Shown here: positions 27,820 through 36,805 of the stretch, piece after piece
How the letters are laid out: every line of letters begins with the position of its first letter
Numbering within the stretch: position 1 is the stretch's first letter
From: an uncultured Methanobrevibacter sp.
Lineage (GTDB): Archaea > Methanobacteriota > Methanobacteria > Methanobacteriales > Methanobacteriaceae
DNA length: 42,364 bases
NCBI RefSeq assembly: GCF_905235195.1
Contig: NZ_CAJOKH010000034.1
Span: forward strand, 1-42,364
Reading direction: 5' to 3'
Notes under the pieces: model-generated
The model's input: only the letters and a program-made list of their open reading frames with translations
What the model was told of the DNA's origin: nothing
The model's database searches: none
Made by a program: the position numbers and the translations under genes

Positions 27820-28945
27820 ATGTCTTTAGATAAACCGAAAATAAGTATTATAGTACCTGTATATAACACAGCTAATTACTTAGAAGAGTGTTTAGATAGT
27901 CTTGTAAATCAAAGTCTTGAAGATATTGAAATAATTTGTATTGATGATAAATCTGAAGATAATTCACCTGAAATATTAGAAAAATATGCCTCAAAAGATA
28001 ATAGAATAAAAGTTATACTTAATAAAGAAAATACAGGCCAAGCCATAGCTAGAAATATTGCCCTGAAATCAGTTAAAGGCGAATATATTGCTTTTATGGA
28101 TAGTGATGATAAAATTGATTTAGATGGATATGAAAAAGTTTTAAACTTCTGTGAAAAAAACTTTCTTGATATGGTATTATTTAATGTTGTAAGATTTGAT
28201 AAGAAAGGTATAATCGGTGAAAGTGAATTACATGAAAAATCTATACAAAATGAAACAAACTAGTATTTTAGAACATAAGGAATTTGTCTATGATACTTCC
28301 CCTTGTAATAAATTAATTAAAACAAGTCTTATAATGGATAATAATATAGAATTTATTAATAGGTTATATGAAGATTTATTATTTTCCATGGAATTATTTA
28401 GCTCTACAGATTCTGTTGGAGTTCTACCAGATGTGAAATACTATTGGAGAAGACGTAGAGACAGTCAAAATAAATCAACTACACAAAATAGAACAAATAA
28501 AAAAAATATAGCAGATCGTATGTTTATAATAAATAAAATAGATGAATTATTTAAATCAAATGAAAAATATAATTGTCTTCTAGATTCTTACCATTTTAAA
28601 TTACTAGAAATTGATTATCGATTATTTATAGACCAAATTGATATTGGAAATTCAGATTATAGAGAATTTATAATCAAAACCATAAAACCGATTATTGAAA
28701 CTTATCCAAAGGAACTGTTTAGAAATCTTAGTATGATTGATAAAATAAAGTATGATTTTTTAATTGATGATAAAATAGATGAATTGATTTATATACGTGA
28801 AAAAGAAAGAAATTATAATTTTTATTTTAAACAAAATCAAAGGTTAAACCAAGAAATTAAAACTGTTAAATCTACTAAAGGGTGGATAAATTATAAAAAA
28901 AATAATTTAAGTGTTCGTTTTAAATCAAAAATAGGTAAAAATTAA
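27820..28945 (+). pseudogene. Family 2 glycosyltransferase split by a frameshift
   Basis: Two overlapping frames make one glycosyltransferase. The first (27820-28263) reads KISIIVPVYNTANYLEECLDSL, ICIDDKSEDNS, GQAIARNIALKSVKGEYIAFMDSDDKID, so it holds the nucleotide-binding and DXD region, and stops at 28261-28263. The second, whose longest open form begins at 28217, continues from about 28263 with TSILEHKEFVYDTSPCNKLIKTSLI, YEDLLFSMELF and a basic Trp-containing tail, as in intact family members. Passing from one to the other needs a net one-base forward shift near 28225-28262. It may be a recent inactivation, a phase-variable site or a sequence error. GGTGATAAA lies just before the ATG at 27820. 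The next gene, gpsA, starts 11 bp after the stop. Confidence 0.83.
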
Positions 28946-28956
28946 TTGGTGATTAA

Positions 28957-29925
28957 ATGAATGTAGGTATTATTGGTGCTGGTAGTTTAGCAACAGCAAT
29001 TGCCCAAACAGTAGCATTAAATGTTGATGAAGTAATCCTTTTTCTTAGAAGAGAAAAACTTAAAAGTAGTATAAATGAAAATCATTGCAATAGTGAATAT
29101 TATCCAAATATAAGATTAAAAGATAATATTATTGCAACAACAGATATTAATGATTTAAAGGATTGTAAAATTATTTTCCTAGCAATACCTTCATCTGCCT
29201 TTAGAGATATACTTATAGATTTTAAAAAAATTATTAAAAATGATATAATTCTTGTTACAACAGCAAAAGGTATTGAATATCCTTCCCTTAAAACAATGGG
29301 TAAAATCATTGAAGATTTTTTTGACAATGACTATGTAGCCTTATCTGGACCAAATTTTGCATCTGAAATTGTTTTAAACCTTCCAACTATTACAAATATT
29401 GCATCATATAATCCTCTAAATTCTAAAATCGTAAAAGAAGTTCTTGAAACAGAAGACTTTAAAGTTAAAATCATTGATGATGTGCTTGGATTAGAATTAT
29501 CTGGTGTAATTAAAAATATTAATGCAATAGCTAATGGTATTTGTGAAGGTATGAATATTAATGAAAATGCTAGATATTCCGTGCTTACAAAAGGATTTAG
29601 GGAAACTAAAGATATAATTAAAAGTTTTGGAGGAGATGAATCTACTGCAAGTGAATACTGTGGTTTCGGTGATTTGGTTTTAACCTCAACATCTTCTGAA
29701 AGTAGAAATCATACACTAGGTATGTTATATGGTCAGAGAATTATAGTTGATGAGAAAGCTAGTGGTATAGTTTTTGAAGGGAAAAATTCAATAATGGCTA
29801 TTAAAGATATTTGTACTAGAACAAATACTAAAAGTCTTATTGTAGATTTTGTTTATGATGTAATAGTAAAACAAATTCCTCCAAAAATAGCATTTAAAAC
29901 ATTGTGGAGTAAAATAGAATATTAA
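28957..29925 (+). CDS. gpsA: NAD(P)-dependent sn-glycerol-3-phosphate dehydrogenase GpsA
   Basis: GpsA reduces dihydroxyacetone phosphate to sn-glycerol-3-phosphate in the cytoplasm. The 322-residue protein has the N-terminal dinucleotide fold (GIIGAGSLATAIA, residues 4-16), TTAKGIE with Lys104, SGPNFASEI, ELSGVIKNINAIANGICEG with the catalytic-type Lys186, and NARYSVLTKGFRE with the substrate-binding Arg region. Archaeal membrane lipids use sn-glycerol-1-phosphate made by a different dehydrogenase, so GpsA here is probably dedicated to another product. Its position between glycosyltransferases and the nucleotidyltransferase and TagF-like genes indicates that it supplies the building block of a glycerol-phosphate polymer. 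GGTGATTAA gives a strong ribosome binding site; the next gene starts 15 bp downstream. Confidence 0.93.
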   Translation: MNVGIIGAGSLATAIAQTVALNVDEVILFLRREKLKSSINENHCNSEYYPNIRLKDNIIATTDINDLKDCKIIFLAIPSSAFRDILIDFKKIIKNDIILVTTAKGIEYPSLKTMGKIIEDFFDNDYVALSGPNFASEIVLNLPTITNIASYNPLNSKIVKEVLETEDFKVKIIDDVLGLELSGVIKNINAIANGICEGMNINENARYSVLTKGFRETKDIIKSFGGDESTASEYCGFGDLVLTSTSSESRNHTLGMLYGQRIIVDEKASGIVFEGKNSIMAIKDICTRTNTKSLIVDFVYDVIVKQIPPKIAFKTLWSKIEY

Positions 29926-29940
29926 AAAAATTGTGATATT

Positions 29941-30708
29941 ATGATAGGAGTAATTTTAGCTGCAGGTATGGGTACAAGATTAATGCCTCTTACAAAAGAT
30001 ATTCCAAAGGCACTGCTTAAAATTAATGATATAACTCTACTTGAGAGAATGATTAAAAACTGTATTGACTCTGGTATTTGCAAATTTATTGTTGTAATTG
30101 GATATAATGGTGAAAAAGTAGAACAATTATCAAAAAAACTTGAAGATAAATATAATATAGAAATTAAAATTATAATAAATGAAAAATATGATATAACTAA
30201 TACTTCTGTTTCAACTTATCTTGCAAGTAGATTTATTGAAAAAGAATCTTTAGATGATTTTATATTAGTTAATGGAGATAATGTAGTAGATCCATTAATT
30301 ATTAAAAGACTTAGTAAAAGCAGTAATAGTTCTATGATAATTGATAACTATAAGCAGTTAAATGAAGAATCTTTTAAATTAATTATTGATAATAAAAGTT
30401 TTAACAATGATAAAACAATTACTAATGGAATAATCAATTCTATTGGAAAAGAATTAGATATTGATAGTTCTACTGGAGAGTTTATTGGAATTTCTAAAAT
30501 TGTTAAATCAGACATTAGTGATTTTAATAAATTTTTAAATGAATCTATTAATGAAAATCCACAAAACTATTATGATTTTTCATTTAAAGATTTAAGTGAA
30601 ATTAAAACAATTGATTTCATCTTAACAAATGGATTAAAATGGAGTGAAATTGATGATATTAATGATTGGGAATATGCCCAAAGACTAGTTGAGGAACTTG
30701 AAGGCTAA
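29941..30708 (+). CDS. Sugar-type nucleotidyltransferase, candidate glycerol-3-phosphate cytidylyltransferase
   Basis: This 255-residue protein has the NTP_transferase fold: MIGVILAAGMGTRLMPLTKDIPKALL at the N-terminus (nucleotide loop residues 6-14, Lys23), then NTSVSTYLAS, VNGDNVVDP and a C-terminal WSEIDDINDWEYAQ. The pattern NTS..TYLA and the end resemble LicC-type choline-phosphate cytidylyltransferases. It differs in fold from TagD, the usual glycerol-3-phosphate cytidylyltransferase (HXGH type). Since it lies between gpsA and a TagF-like gene, I infer that it makes CDP-glycerol, or CDP linked to a related phospho-alcohol. CMP-choline or a sugar nucleotide remains possible. TGTGATATT sits before the ATG; it is cotranscribed with gpsA. 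Confidence 0.82.
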   Translation: MIGVILAAGMGTRLMPLTKDIPKALLKINDITLLERMIKNCIDSGICKFIVVIGYNGEKVEQLSKKLEDKYNIEIKIIINEKYDITNTSVSTYLASRFIEKESLDDFILVNGDNVVDPLIIKRLSKSSNSSMIIDNYKQLNEESFKLIIDNKSFNNDKTITNGIINSIGKELDIDSSTGEFIGISKIVKSDISDFNKFLNESINENPQNYYDFSFKDLSEIKTIDFILTNGLKWSEIDDINDWEYAQRLVEELEG

Positions 30709-30811
30709 TAATTTCTTATAACACATAAGTTTAATATTGATTTATTTAAAAAAAATATAAAAATAAAAAAAATAAATTAAAATATAAAGATTTGATTAAA
30801 AAAGGGATAAT

Positions 30812-32020
30812 ATGGCGAAAACATTTAAAAAACAATTAAAGGACATAATTTATAATACTGCTAAATATTCTGCAAGAGCTTTATATTATATAGCTTCCTA
30901 TATTATACCTCCAAATGAAAATATTATCCTGTTTGAATCAAGTAATGGTCGTAATTATACTGGTAATCCTAAATCCATATATGAAGAAATTCTAAATCAA
31001 GGCCTTGATAAGGAATTTAAATCTGTTTGGGTACTAACAAATACAAAAACGGAAATACCTGGAAATCCTATAAAAGTTAAAAAACCATTTTTCAAATTTT
31101 TATATTACACTCTTCGAAGTGGTACTTGGATATTTGATTCAAGACATTTATATTATCTTAAAAAAAATAAAAACACTAAATATATCCAAACTTGGCATGG
31201 TACTCCACTTAAAAAGTTAGCACTAGATATGGATTATATTGATATGAGTGGAAATCAGGACATTACCCAATATCATGATGATTTTAGAAAAAATTCTCAT
31301 CTCTGGCAATATCTAATATCACAAAATTCATATTCATCAAATATCTTTAAACATGCTTTTGACTTTAAAGGTGAATTTTTAGAAATTGGTTATCCAAGAA
31401 ACGATATATTAATTCATAAAAATAATCCAAAAGATATAGAGACAATTAAATCAAAATTTAATATTCCAACTGATAAAAAAATCATTCTTTATGCTCCAAC
31501 CTGGAGAGATAATGAATATTATAAAAAAGGCGAATATAAATTTGCAACTGAAATGGACTTTGATATGCTTTATGAAAAACTTAAAGATGAATATTACTTA
31601 ATCGTTAAATTCCACTATTTAGTTAAAGATAATATTGACTGGAGTAAGTATGGGGATTTTGTAATAGAATGTGATGCTGATTGGGATATACAGGAATTAT
31701 ACCTTATATCTGATATAATGATTACTGATTATTCATCTGTAATGTTTGATTATGCTCTTTTAAAAAGACCTATGCTTTTCTATACATATGATTTAGACAA
31801 TTATAAAAATAATCTAAGAGACTTTTACTTTGATATGGTTAGTGAGGTTCCAGGTCCTATATGTATGACTACAGAAGATCTTATAGATTTTATTAATAAT
31901 AGTTTAGATGAATATGAAAATCTTTATGGGGAAAAATATAAAAAATTTAATGATAAATTTAATGAATTTGATAATGGTGAAGCATCAAGGAAGGTAATAG
32001 ACTTAATTAGAGATAATTAA
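30812..32020 (+). CDS. tagF: CDP-glycerol glycerophosphotransferase (TagF/TagB-like)
   Basis: This 402-residue protein is a stand-alone teichoic acid glycerophosphotransferase. It has a short basic N-terminal helix for membrane association, then FESSNGRNYTGNPKSIYEEI, TWHGTPLKKL (His129), IGYPRNDIL, LYAPTWRDNE (about 227-235), VKFHYLVKD, MITDYSSVMFDYALLKRPMLFY (305-326) and EVPGPI. His and the TDYSS segment match the catalytic sites of TagF and TagB, which transfer glycerol phosphate from CDP-glycerol to a membrane-bound acceptor. Unlike the two large paralogues it has no extra glycosyltransferase domain. It follows the nucleotidyltransferase by 103 bp, with GGGATAAT before the ATG. Whether it primes the chain or extends it cannot be told from sequence. 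Confidence 0.93.
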   Translation: MAKTFKKQLKDIIYNTAKYSARALYYIASYIIPPNENIILFESSNGRNYTGNPKSIYEEILNQGLDKEFKSVWVLTNTKTEIPGNPIKVKKPFFKFLYYTLRSGTWIFDSRHLYYLKKNKNTKYIQTWHGTPLKKLALDMDYIDMSGNQDITQYHDDFRKNSHLWQYLISQNSYSSNIFKHAFDFKGEFLEIGYPRNDILIHKNNPKDIETIKSKFNIPTDKKIILYAPTWRDNEYYKKGEYKFATEMDFDMLYEKLKDEYYLIVKFHYLVKDNIDWSKYGDFVIECDADWDIQELYLISDIMITDYSSVMFDYALLKRPMLFYTYDLDNYKNNLRDFYFDMVSEVPGPICMTTEDLIDFINNSLDEYENLYGEKYKKFNDKFNEFDNGEASRKVIDLIRDN

Positions 32021-32336
32021 GTTTAAATAAATATATTTTTCAAAATATAATTAAACAATGAGATATTTAATCAATTAATTTAAAAAAAACTTTTTAGAAA
32101 CATTATTTGATTTTCTAAAATTTTTATAAAAAACACTTTTTTCTATTTTTACCTTAATTTTTGAAAAAAAAACTTAATTTTCATTATTTTTATTATGTTT
32201 TTAACTCAAATAATGAAAATTTGGATATCTACAAATCCTAAAAAAATTAAGACCCGTGAATTATTATTAATCCTTAATATTTTTAATCTATAATATCTAA
32301 TATTATATATGAAAAAATCTCTTGAGGGATTTCATA
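32021..32336. other. Intergenic region with a 14-bp inverted repeat
   Basis: This 316-bp AT-rich stretch separates tagF from the adhesin relic. At 32176-32189 the sequence AATTTTCATTATTT is repeated in perfect inverted form at 32208-32221 with an 18-bp spacer. It could be a regulator site for the adhesin gene or a terminator for tagF, although it lies 155 bp past the tagF stop. GAGGGA at 32324-32329 is the ribosome binding site of the adhesin start. Confidence 0.5.
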
Positions 32337-33893
32337 ATGAAAAATAAAAAAATATATTTATTAGCATTATTATTCCTTCTTTGTATTTTAAGTATTCAGG
32401 CCAAAAGTGCAACAGAAAATACTACAGACAAAGATATAATTAGTGTTGATAATAATAAGAGACTACTAATTTAGAAACAAATATCCGATATGATGACGTT
32501 TCAATTAGTTAAGAGAATGTTGAACTTAAAGAAGAAGAAAATAATAAGGATAATCAATATAAGTCTGGAGCAGATGAAAGCACAACATTGATGAAGATCC
32601 ATTAACTTTCACAGACTTAAATAATACGATTAATGGAAATGAGAATTCTACAATCTACTTATCTAATGATTACAAATTTAATAATGATTCAGACCATAAC
32701 TTATATGAAGGAGTCAAAATTACCAGAGATTTAACGATTTATGGTAATGGAGCAACAATAGATGCAAACGATATGGCAAGAATATTTAATGTCATTGATA
32801 ATCATAATGTTAACTTTTACAATATAACTTTCATAAATGGAAATAGAGAATTAACAGATGGTGGAGCAACACATTTTAGTAATGCAACTGACTGTATATT
32901 TACTCAAAATGAAGCAGGAAAATATGGTGGAGCAATAGAAATTGGTAATGCATCTAATTGTCAGTTCATTGGAAACAAATCAGGAGTAGATGGTGGAGCA
33001 ATACAAAATGAGGATGTATACAACTTCATATTTAACAAAAACCAAGTAGAAGAAAATGGAGGAGCACTAAATCAAGAAAATGCAACTATTAATGTTTCAA
33101 AAGCAAATACATCAGTTATTATTGACCCTATTGAAGCAATATTAGGAAAAGAAATAACAATAAAATATACCACTGAAAGTAATGGAACAGTAACAATCAA
33201 AGTTAATGGCCAAGAAATAAAAGACGGTAAATTCACACCTACTAAAATAGGTATTTATAATCTAACTATAGAAGTTGCAGAAGATGAATGCTACACTGCC
33301 ACAACAAACCAAACCACATTTACAGTGGAAAAATTAGCAAGTAAAATTACTGCAAAACCAGTTACTACTACTTATAATCTAGGTAAATATTTGACAATTA
33401 CATTAAAAGATTCAAATGGTAAAGCTATACCTAATACATATATAACAGTAAACATAGGAAGCAAAAAATATAAAACTAATAGTAAAGGCCAAGTAAAAAT
33501 CAATATTGCAAAGCTTACACCAAAAACCTATAATGTAAAAATTAAATATGCAGGATCAGATATTTATAATGCGTCTACCGGATCTGTAAAACTCACATTT
33601 AAAAAAGCAACCCCAAAAATAACAGCAAAATCAACAAGTTACAAACTTAATTTAAAAACTAAAAAATACTAGCAATCTTTAAAGACAATAAAAACAAAGC
33701 CCTTAAAAACACAAAAATAAGCTTAAAAGTTAATGGTAAAACATATACAACTAAAACTAACAGTAAAGGCCAAGCAACATTTACAATAAGAAACCTAAAC
33801 AAAAAAGGTTCATACACTGCAGTTATTACAGTCCCAAGAAACAGTTACTACAATCAAGTAAATAAAAAAGTAAAAATAACTGTAAAACCATAA
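32337..33893 (+). pseudogene. Adhesin-like surface protein, decayed
   Basis: An intact start at 32337 gives a signal peptide (MKNKKIYLLALLFLLCILSI then QAKSA). The rest needs at least four repairs: a frameshift near 32460, a TAA at 32510-32512, a frameshift near 32585 and a frameshift near 33668, where the longest open stretch stops at TAG 33670-33672. Domains in order are a parallel beta-helix (GVKITRDLTIYGNGATIDAN, NGGATHFSNATDC, repeated YGGAIEIGNASNCQFIGNKS), then two Ig-like repeats (TAKPVTTTYNLGKYLTITLK, SKGQVKINIAKLTPKTYNVKI and TTKTNSKGQATF). This is the adhesin-like family of gut methanogens, predicted to be exported and wall-associated. The longest single frame is 32773-33672, 299 codons. 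Confidence 0.87.
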
Positions 33894-33905
33894 AAATATT
33901 TTAAT

Positions 33906-33938
33906 ATTAAGAGTTTTTAATAACTCTTAATCTTTTTT
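33906..33938 (+). terminator. Hairpin and T-tract terminator after the adhesin relic
   Basis: ATTAAGAGTT at 33906-33915 pairs perfectly with AACTCTTAAT at 33922-33931 around a 6-base loop, followed at once by CTTTTTTT. It has the shape of an intrinsic terminator and lies 13 bp after the adhesin stop. Confidence 0.7.
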
Positions 33939-34091
33939 TAAATTATCATAAAAATAATAAACAAATATTAAAATTAAAAACACCATAAAAACAGAAAAAA
34001 GAGAAAACAAAAAATTATAGATAAACAACAGTTTAAAATATAATTAAATTTAGTGAGCTGTTTAATTTAAAAAAATGATATTTATTTAAAT

Positions 34092-35132
34092 TTACTTTGA
34101 AATTGCAACAGCAACTGTAACGCCATTTAAAGCACATTTTTTATGAATTAATTTTGAGTCATGCCCTGCTGCTATCATAGCACATTGTTCACATACACCA
34201 TCTATTTGGAATTTTTTATAAACGAATTCTGATCTTGAACAATCATCTGAGTGAAAATTACGGACATCATATATATCAATAATTTCAATTTTTTTATTTA
34301 AATCATGTGCTGCCTTAATTATACCAATTTCATCTTTTTTAATTGAAATTGTTGCTATACTATTCACTCTGCTTAAAGGTATATTTAAATTTTTGATAGC
34401 TTCTTCAATTGCAAAAATTACATGCTCTTTTTTCATACCACGTTTTGATCCTATACCTATAACTAATTTTTTCTCTATCATATTCATTTCATATATTTGA
34501 TTGTTCTTTTTAAATGAAAAATTAACAATAGATAATGGAATATTATCAGTAATTTCTCTATGATTAAAACTTAATTTATGTTTTGGTACTTGTTTAAATG
34601 TACTTCCTGGGAAATATTTAGTTAAATGACTTAAATCTTTATCTGATTTAATACTAAATGAAATATTATCTAAAATAGCCTTATTAAAATCAATTATTTT
34701 TTTAGTATCATCTATTTCATAAAAATATTTTGAAGCAATTGAATCAATACCACACTTTAAATTAACATCCGTAGATGTTGAAATAACTGGTTTGCCATTA
34801 ATATATTTAGCAATTTTACAAGTTAAATCATTTCCACCGCCTAAATGACCTGATAAAAGACTAACAACATATTGGCCCTTTTCATCGATAGCTAAAACAG
34901 CAGGATCTAAAACTTTAGATTGGATATAAGGTGATATTGCTCTTATAGTAATACCAGTTGCCATAATGGAAATAATAGCGTCATATTTATTAAATACATT
35001 TTTCATGTTTTTCATGACATTTTTATGGTAAATATCAGCTTTAATTACTGTATAATCATCATTTAATTTAGATTGAATAACTTCTGATAATTTTAAACCT
35101 TTTTCTGTAACTGATAAAATTGCTATTTTCAT
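34092..35132 (-). CDS. cbiG: Cobalt-precorrin 5A hydrolase CbiG
   Basis: CbiG opens the delta-lactone of cobalt-precorrin 5A and releases acetaldehyde in anaerobic cobalamin synthesis. The 346-residue protein has the N-terminal domain with IMATGITIRAISPYIQSKVLDPAVLAIDEKG and VVSLLSGHLGGGNDLTCKIA, followed by ISTSTDVN, which is the signature of the family. The C-terminal domain (about 220-346) is the CobE-like part: IGIGSKRGMKKEHVIFAIEEA and a conserved end with HKKCALNGVTVAVAIS. Unusual for that domain are several Cys in CSRSEFVYKKF and VCEQCAMIAAGHDSKL, perhaps a metal site. No other cobalamin gene is adjacent except cbiB 360 bp upstream on the same strand, in the minus direction. Confidence 0.93.
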   Translation of the reverse strand: MKIAILSVTEKGLKLSEVIQSKLNDDYTVIKADIYHKNVMKNMKNVFNKYDAIISIMATGITIRAISPYIQSKVLDPAVLAIDEKGQYVVSLLSGHLGGGNDLTCKIAKYINGKPVISTSTDVNLKCGIDSIASKYFYEIDDTKKIIDFNKAILDNISFSIKSDKDLSHLTKYFPGSTFKQVPKHKLSFNHREITDNIPLSIVNFSFKKNNQIYEMNMIEKKLVIGIGSKRGMKKEHVIFAIEEAIKNLNIPLSRVNSIATISIKKDEIGIIKAAHDLNKKIEIIDIYDVRNFHSDDCSRSEFVYKKFQIDGVCEQCAMIAAGHDSKLIHKKCALNGVTVAVAISK

Positions 35133-35492
35133 ATTAAAACCTAAAAAATTTAAAACAAACTTTTTTTTTATAGAAAAAATATTTTTATAAAATATATAAT
35201 CCTTAAAAAATATTATGCTTTTTATATTAAATTAATTTTTATATACAATTTAAAATTCCTTTTCAAAGATATTAAAAAAATATTTAATTGTGTCTGTTTA
35301 ATTTTAAAATTAATTAAAAACTCCTATACATTTTTTATTTAAAAATAAGAAAGAAATATTTAAAAAATACATTTTTAGCAATAATCCTTATAAAAATAAT
35401 AAAATAGTAAAAATAAAAAAATAATAAAAAAATAATATAAAATAATAAAAATACTAAAAAAAATAATTTATAAATTAATTTTTAGTAAATAT
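35133..35492. other. AT-rich intergenic region between cbiG and cbiB
   Basis: This 360-bp stretch is A/T homopolymer-like with no reading frame, hairpin or RNA gene that I can support. It must hold the cbiG promoter, which argues that cbiG and cbiB are transcribed separately. Confidence 0.5.
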
Positions 35493-36605
35493 TTAGAATA
35501 AAAATGAAATTATAATAAATAAAAGGGCGGTTAAAAAGATTTGAAGTAATAAATATAAAAATATAGTCCATCTACTTAAGTTATATGCCCTTCTAATATC
35601 ATATGTATCAAGCCCTTTATATGGATCCCCCATAACATAATTATTTTTCTTCTCTAGTTGTATACCAAGTGCACCTGCACATGCTGCCATAGGGTAACCT
35701 GAATTAGGACTATCACAATTCCTTGCATCTCTTTTTAATATTCTATATGCATTTTTCCAATTCATTCCTAAAATATAACTTGCAAAAATCATCAAATAAC
35801 CAGAAATTCTTGCAGGTATTAAATTAACTATATCATCAACAATTGCAGGAATAAATCCTAATTTTTTATACCTTCCATTTTTGTATCCTACCATAGCATC
35901 CATAGTATTTATTACACGATAGGCATATACAAAAATTACAGATATAAAAATTATATCAATTACATTACTATTTGCATCCATACCAAAATTATTTACAACA
36001 AATATGTTTAAATTAGTTACTATAAATGCATCATCAAATAAATGATAATAACAGAATACACTTATAACAATTAATCCAAATGCAAAATAATAAAATATTG
36101 GAGCAACTACAGAATCTGTAATGTTTTCAGTTAATGTTTCAATTGTAGCAGATATTAATTGAGGTCTTTGTAAGTTTTCTGTAGGTCTACTAACAATTTT
36201 TGATACTTCTCTACGTCCAGTCTTAATATCCTTTTGATCAAGAATATATCTTATTCTTTCAGCTGAATCAAGTAAAAATTTAATTGAAAATGCCTGTGAA
36301 AAAAATATTCCAGATATAACTACTACAAAAAATATAGGTAAATACATTACAACTTGATATAGAGCATAATTTAATATAAAAAATATAATAAATACACCTA
36401 AAAATAATAATAGACCTGATATATATAAATTCATATCTATTAAAAATATTTTTAATAATTCTATTACTTTTCCAATTAATACTACAGGATGTATATTATT
36501 TGGAAATTCACCTATAATTTTATCTAATAAAATTGCTATTACAAATACTGTAAAAAACAATATAATTGTTATAAAAAAGTTATCATAAAGAAAAATATTT
36601 ATCAT
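35493..36605 (-). CDS. cbiB: Adenosylcobinamide-phosphate synthase CbiB
   Basis: CbiB attaches the aminopropanol phosphate arm to adenosylcobyric acid at the membrane. The 370-residue protein has at least five hydrophobic segments (one at residues 8-28, two between 60 and 110, one near 185-205, one at the C-terminus). Family motifs are EFPNNIHPVVLIGKVIELL, GRREVSKIVSRPTENLQRPQLISATIETLTENITDSVVAPIFYY, INTMDAMVGYKNGRYKKLG, DDIVNLIPARI and RDARNCDSPNSGYPMAACAGALGIQLEKKN. They are all present, so it should be active. It is somewhat longer than the usual 310-320 residues because of added hydrophobic sequence. A 31-bp tandem repeat lies in its upstream region. Confidence 0.92.
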   Translation of the reverse strand: MINIFLYDNFFITIILFFTVFVIAILLDKIIGEFPNNIHPVVLIGKVIELLKIFLIDMNLYISGLLLFLGVFIIFFILNYALYQVVMYLPIFFVVVISGIFFSQAFSIKFLLDSAERIRYILDQKDIKTGRREVSKIVSRPTENLQRPQLISATIETLTENITDSVVAPIFYYFAFGLIVISVFCYYHLFDDAFIVTNLNIFVVNNFGMDANSNVIDIIFISVIFVYAYRVINTMDAMVGYKNGRYKKLGFIPAIVDDIVNLIPARISGYLMIFASYILGMNWKNAYRILKRDARNCDSPNSGYPMAACAGALGIQLEKKNNYVMGDPYKGLDTYDIRRAYNLSRWTIFLYLLLQIFLTALLFIIISFLF

Positions 36606-36670
36606 TATTATTAATTTAATTTATATAATATTTATATTATATCCTTTATAACATAAATTTAAAAATAAAA

Positions 36671-36732
36671 AATTAAATAATACTCAATTTATTAATACTT
36701 TAATTAAATAATACTCAATTTATTAATACTTT
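36671..36732. repeat. Two perfect tandem copies of a 31-bp sequence
   Basis: A 31-bp unit beginning AATTAAATAATACTCAATTT occurs at 36671-36701 and again, without a change, at 36702-36732. It lies 66-127 bp upstream of the cbiB start. It may be a recent slippage duplication or a doubled regulator site. Confidence 0.85.
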
Positions 36733-36805
36733 AAAATTTAATAATATAAAAAAAATTAATTAAATTATATTATATCATTTAAAAAAATATGATTTATAAA
36801 TGAAT

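Noticed and set aside
28217-28263. Programmed frameshift in the split glycosyltransferase
   Set aside because: No slippery heptamer with a clear downstream structure was seen. Mutation or sequence error is simpler.
33670-33672. TAG in the adhesin gene as a possible pyrrolysine codon
   Set aside because: Family-like sequence resumes in a different frame right after it, so a frameshift explains the stop. Other lesions occur in the same gene.
36671-36732. Start of a CRISPR array
   Set aside because: Only two copies, directly abutting with no spacer, and no cas genes nearby.
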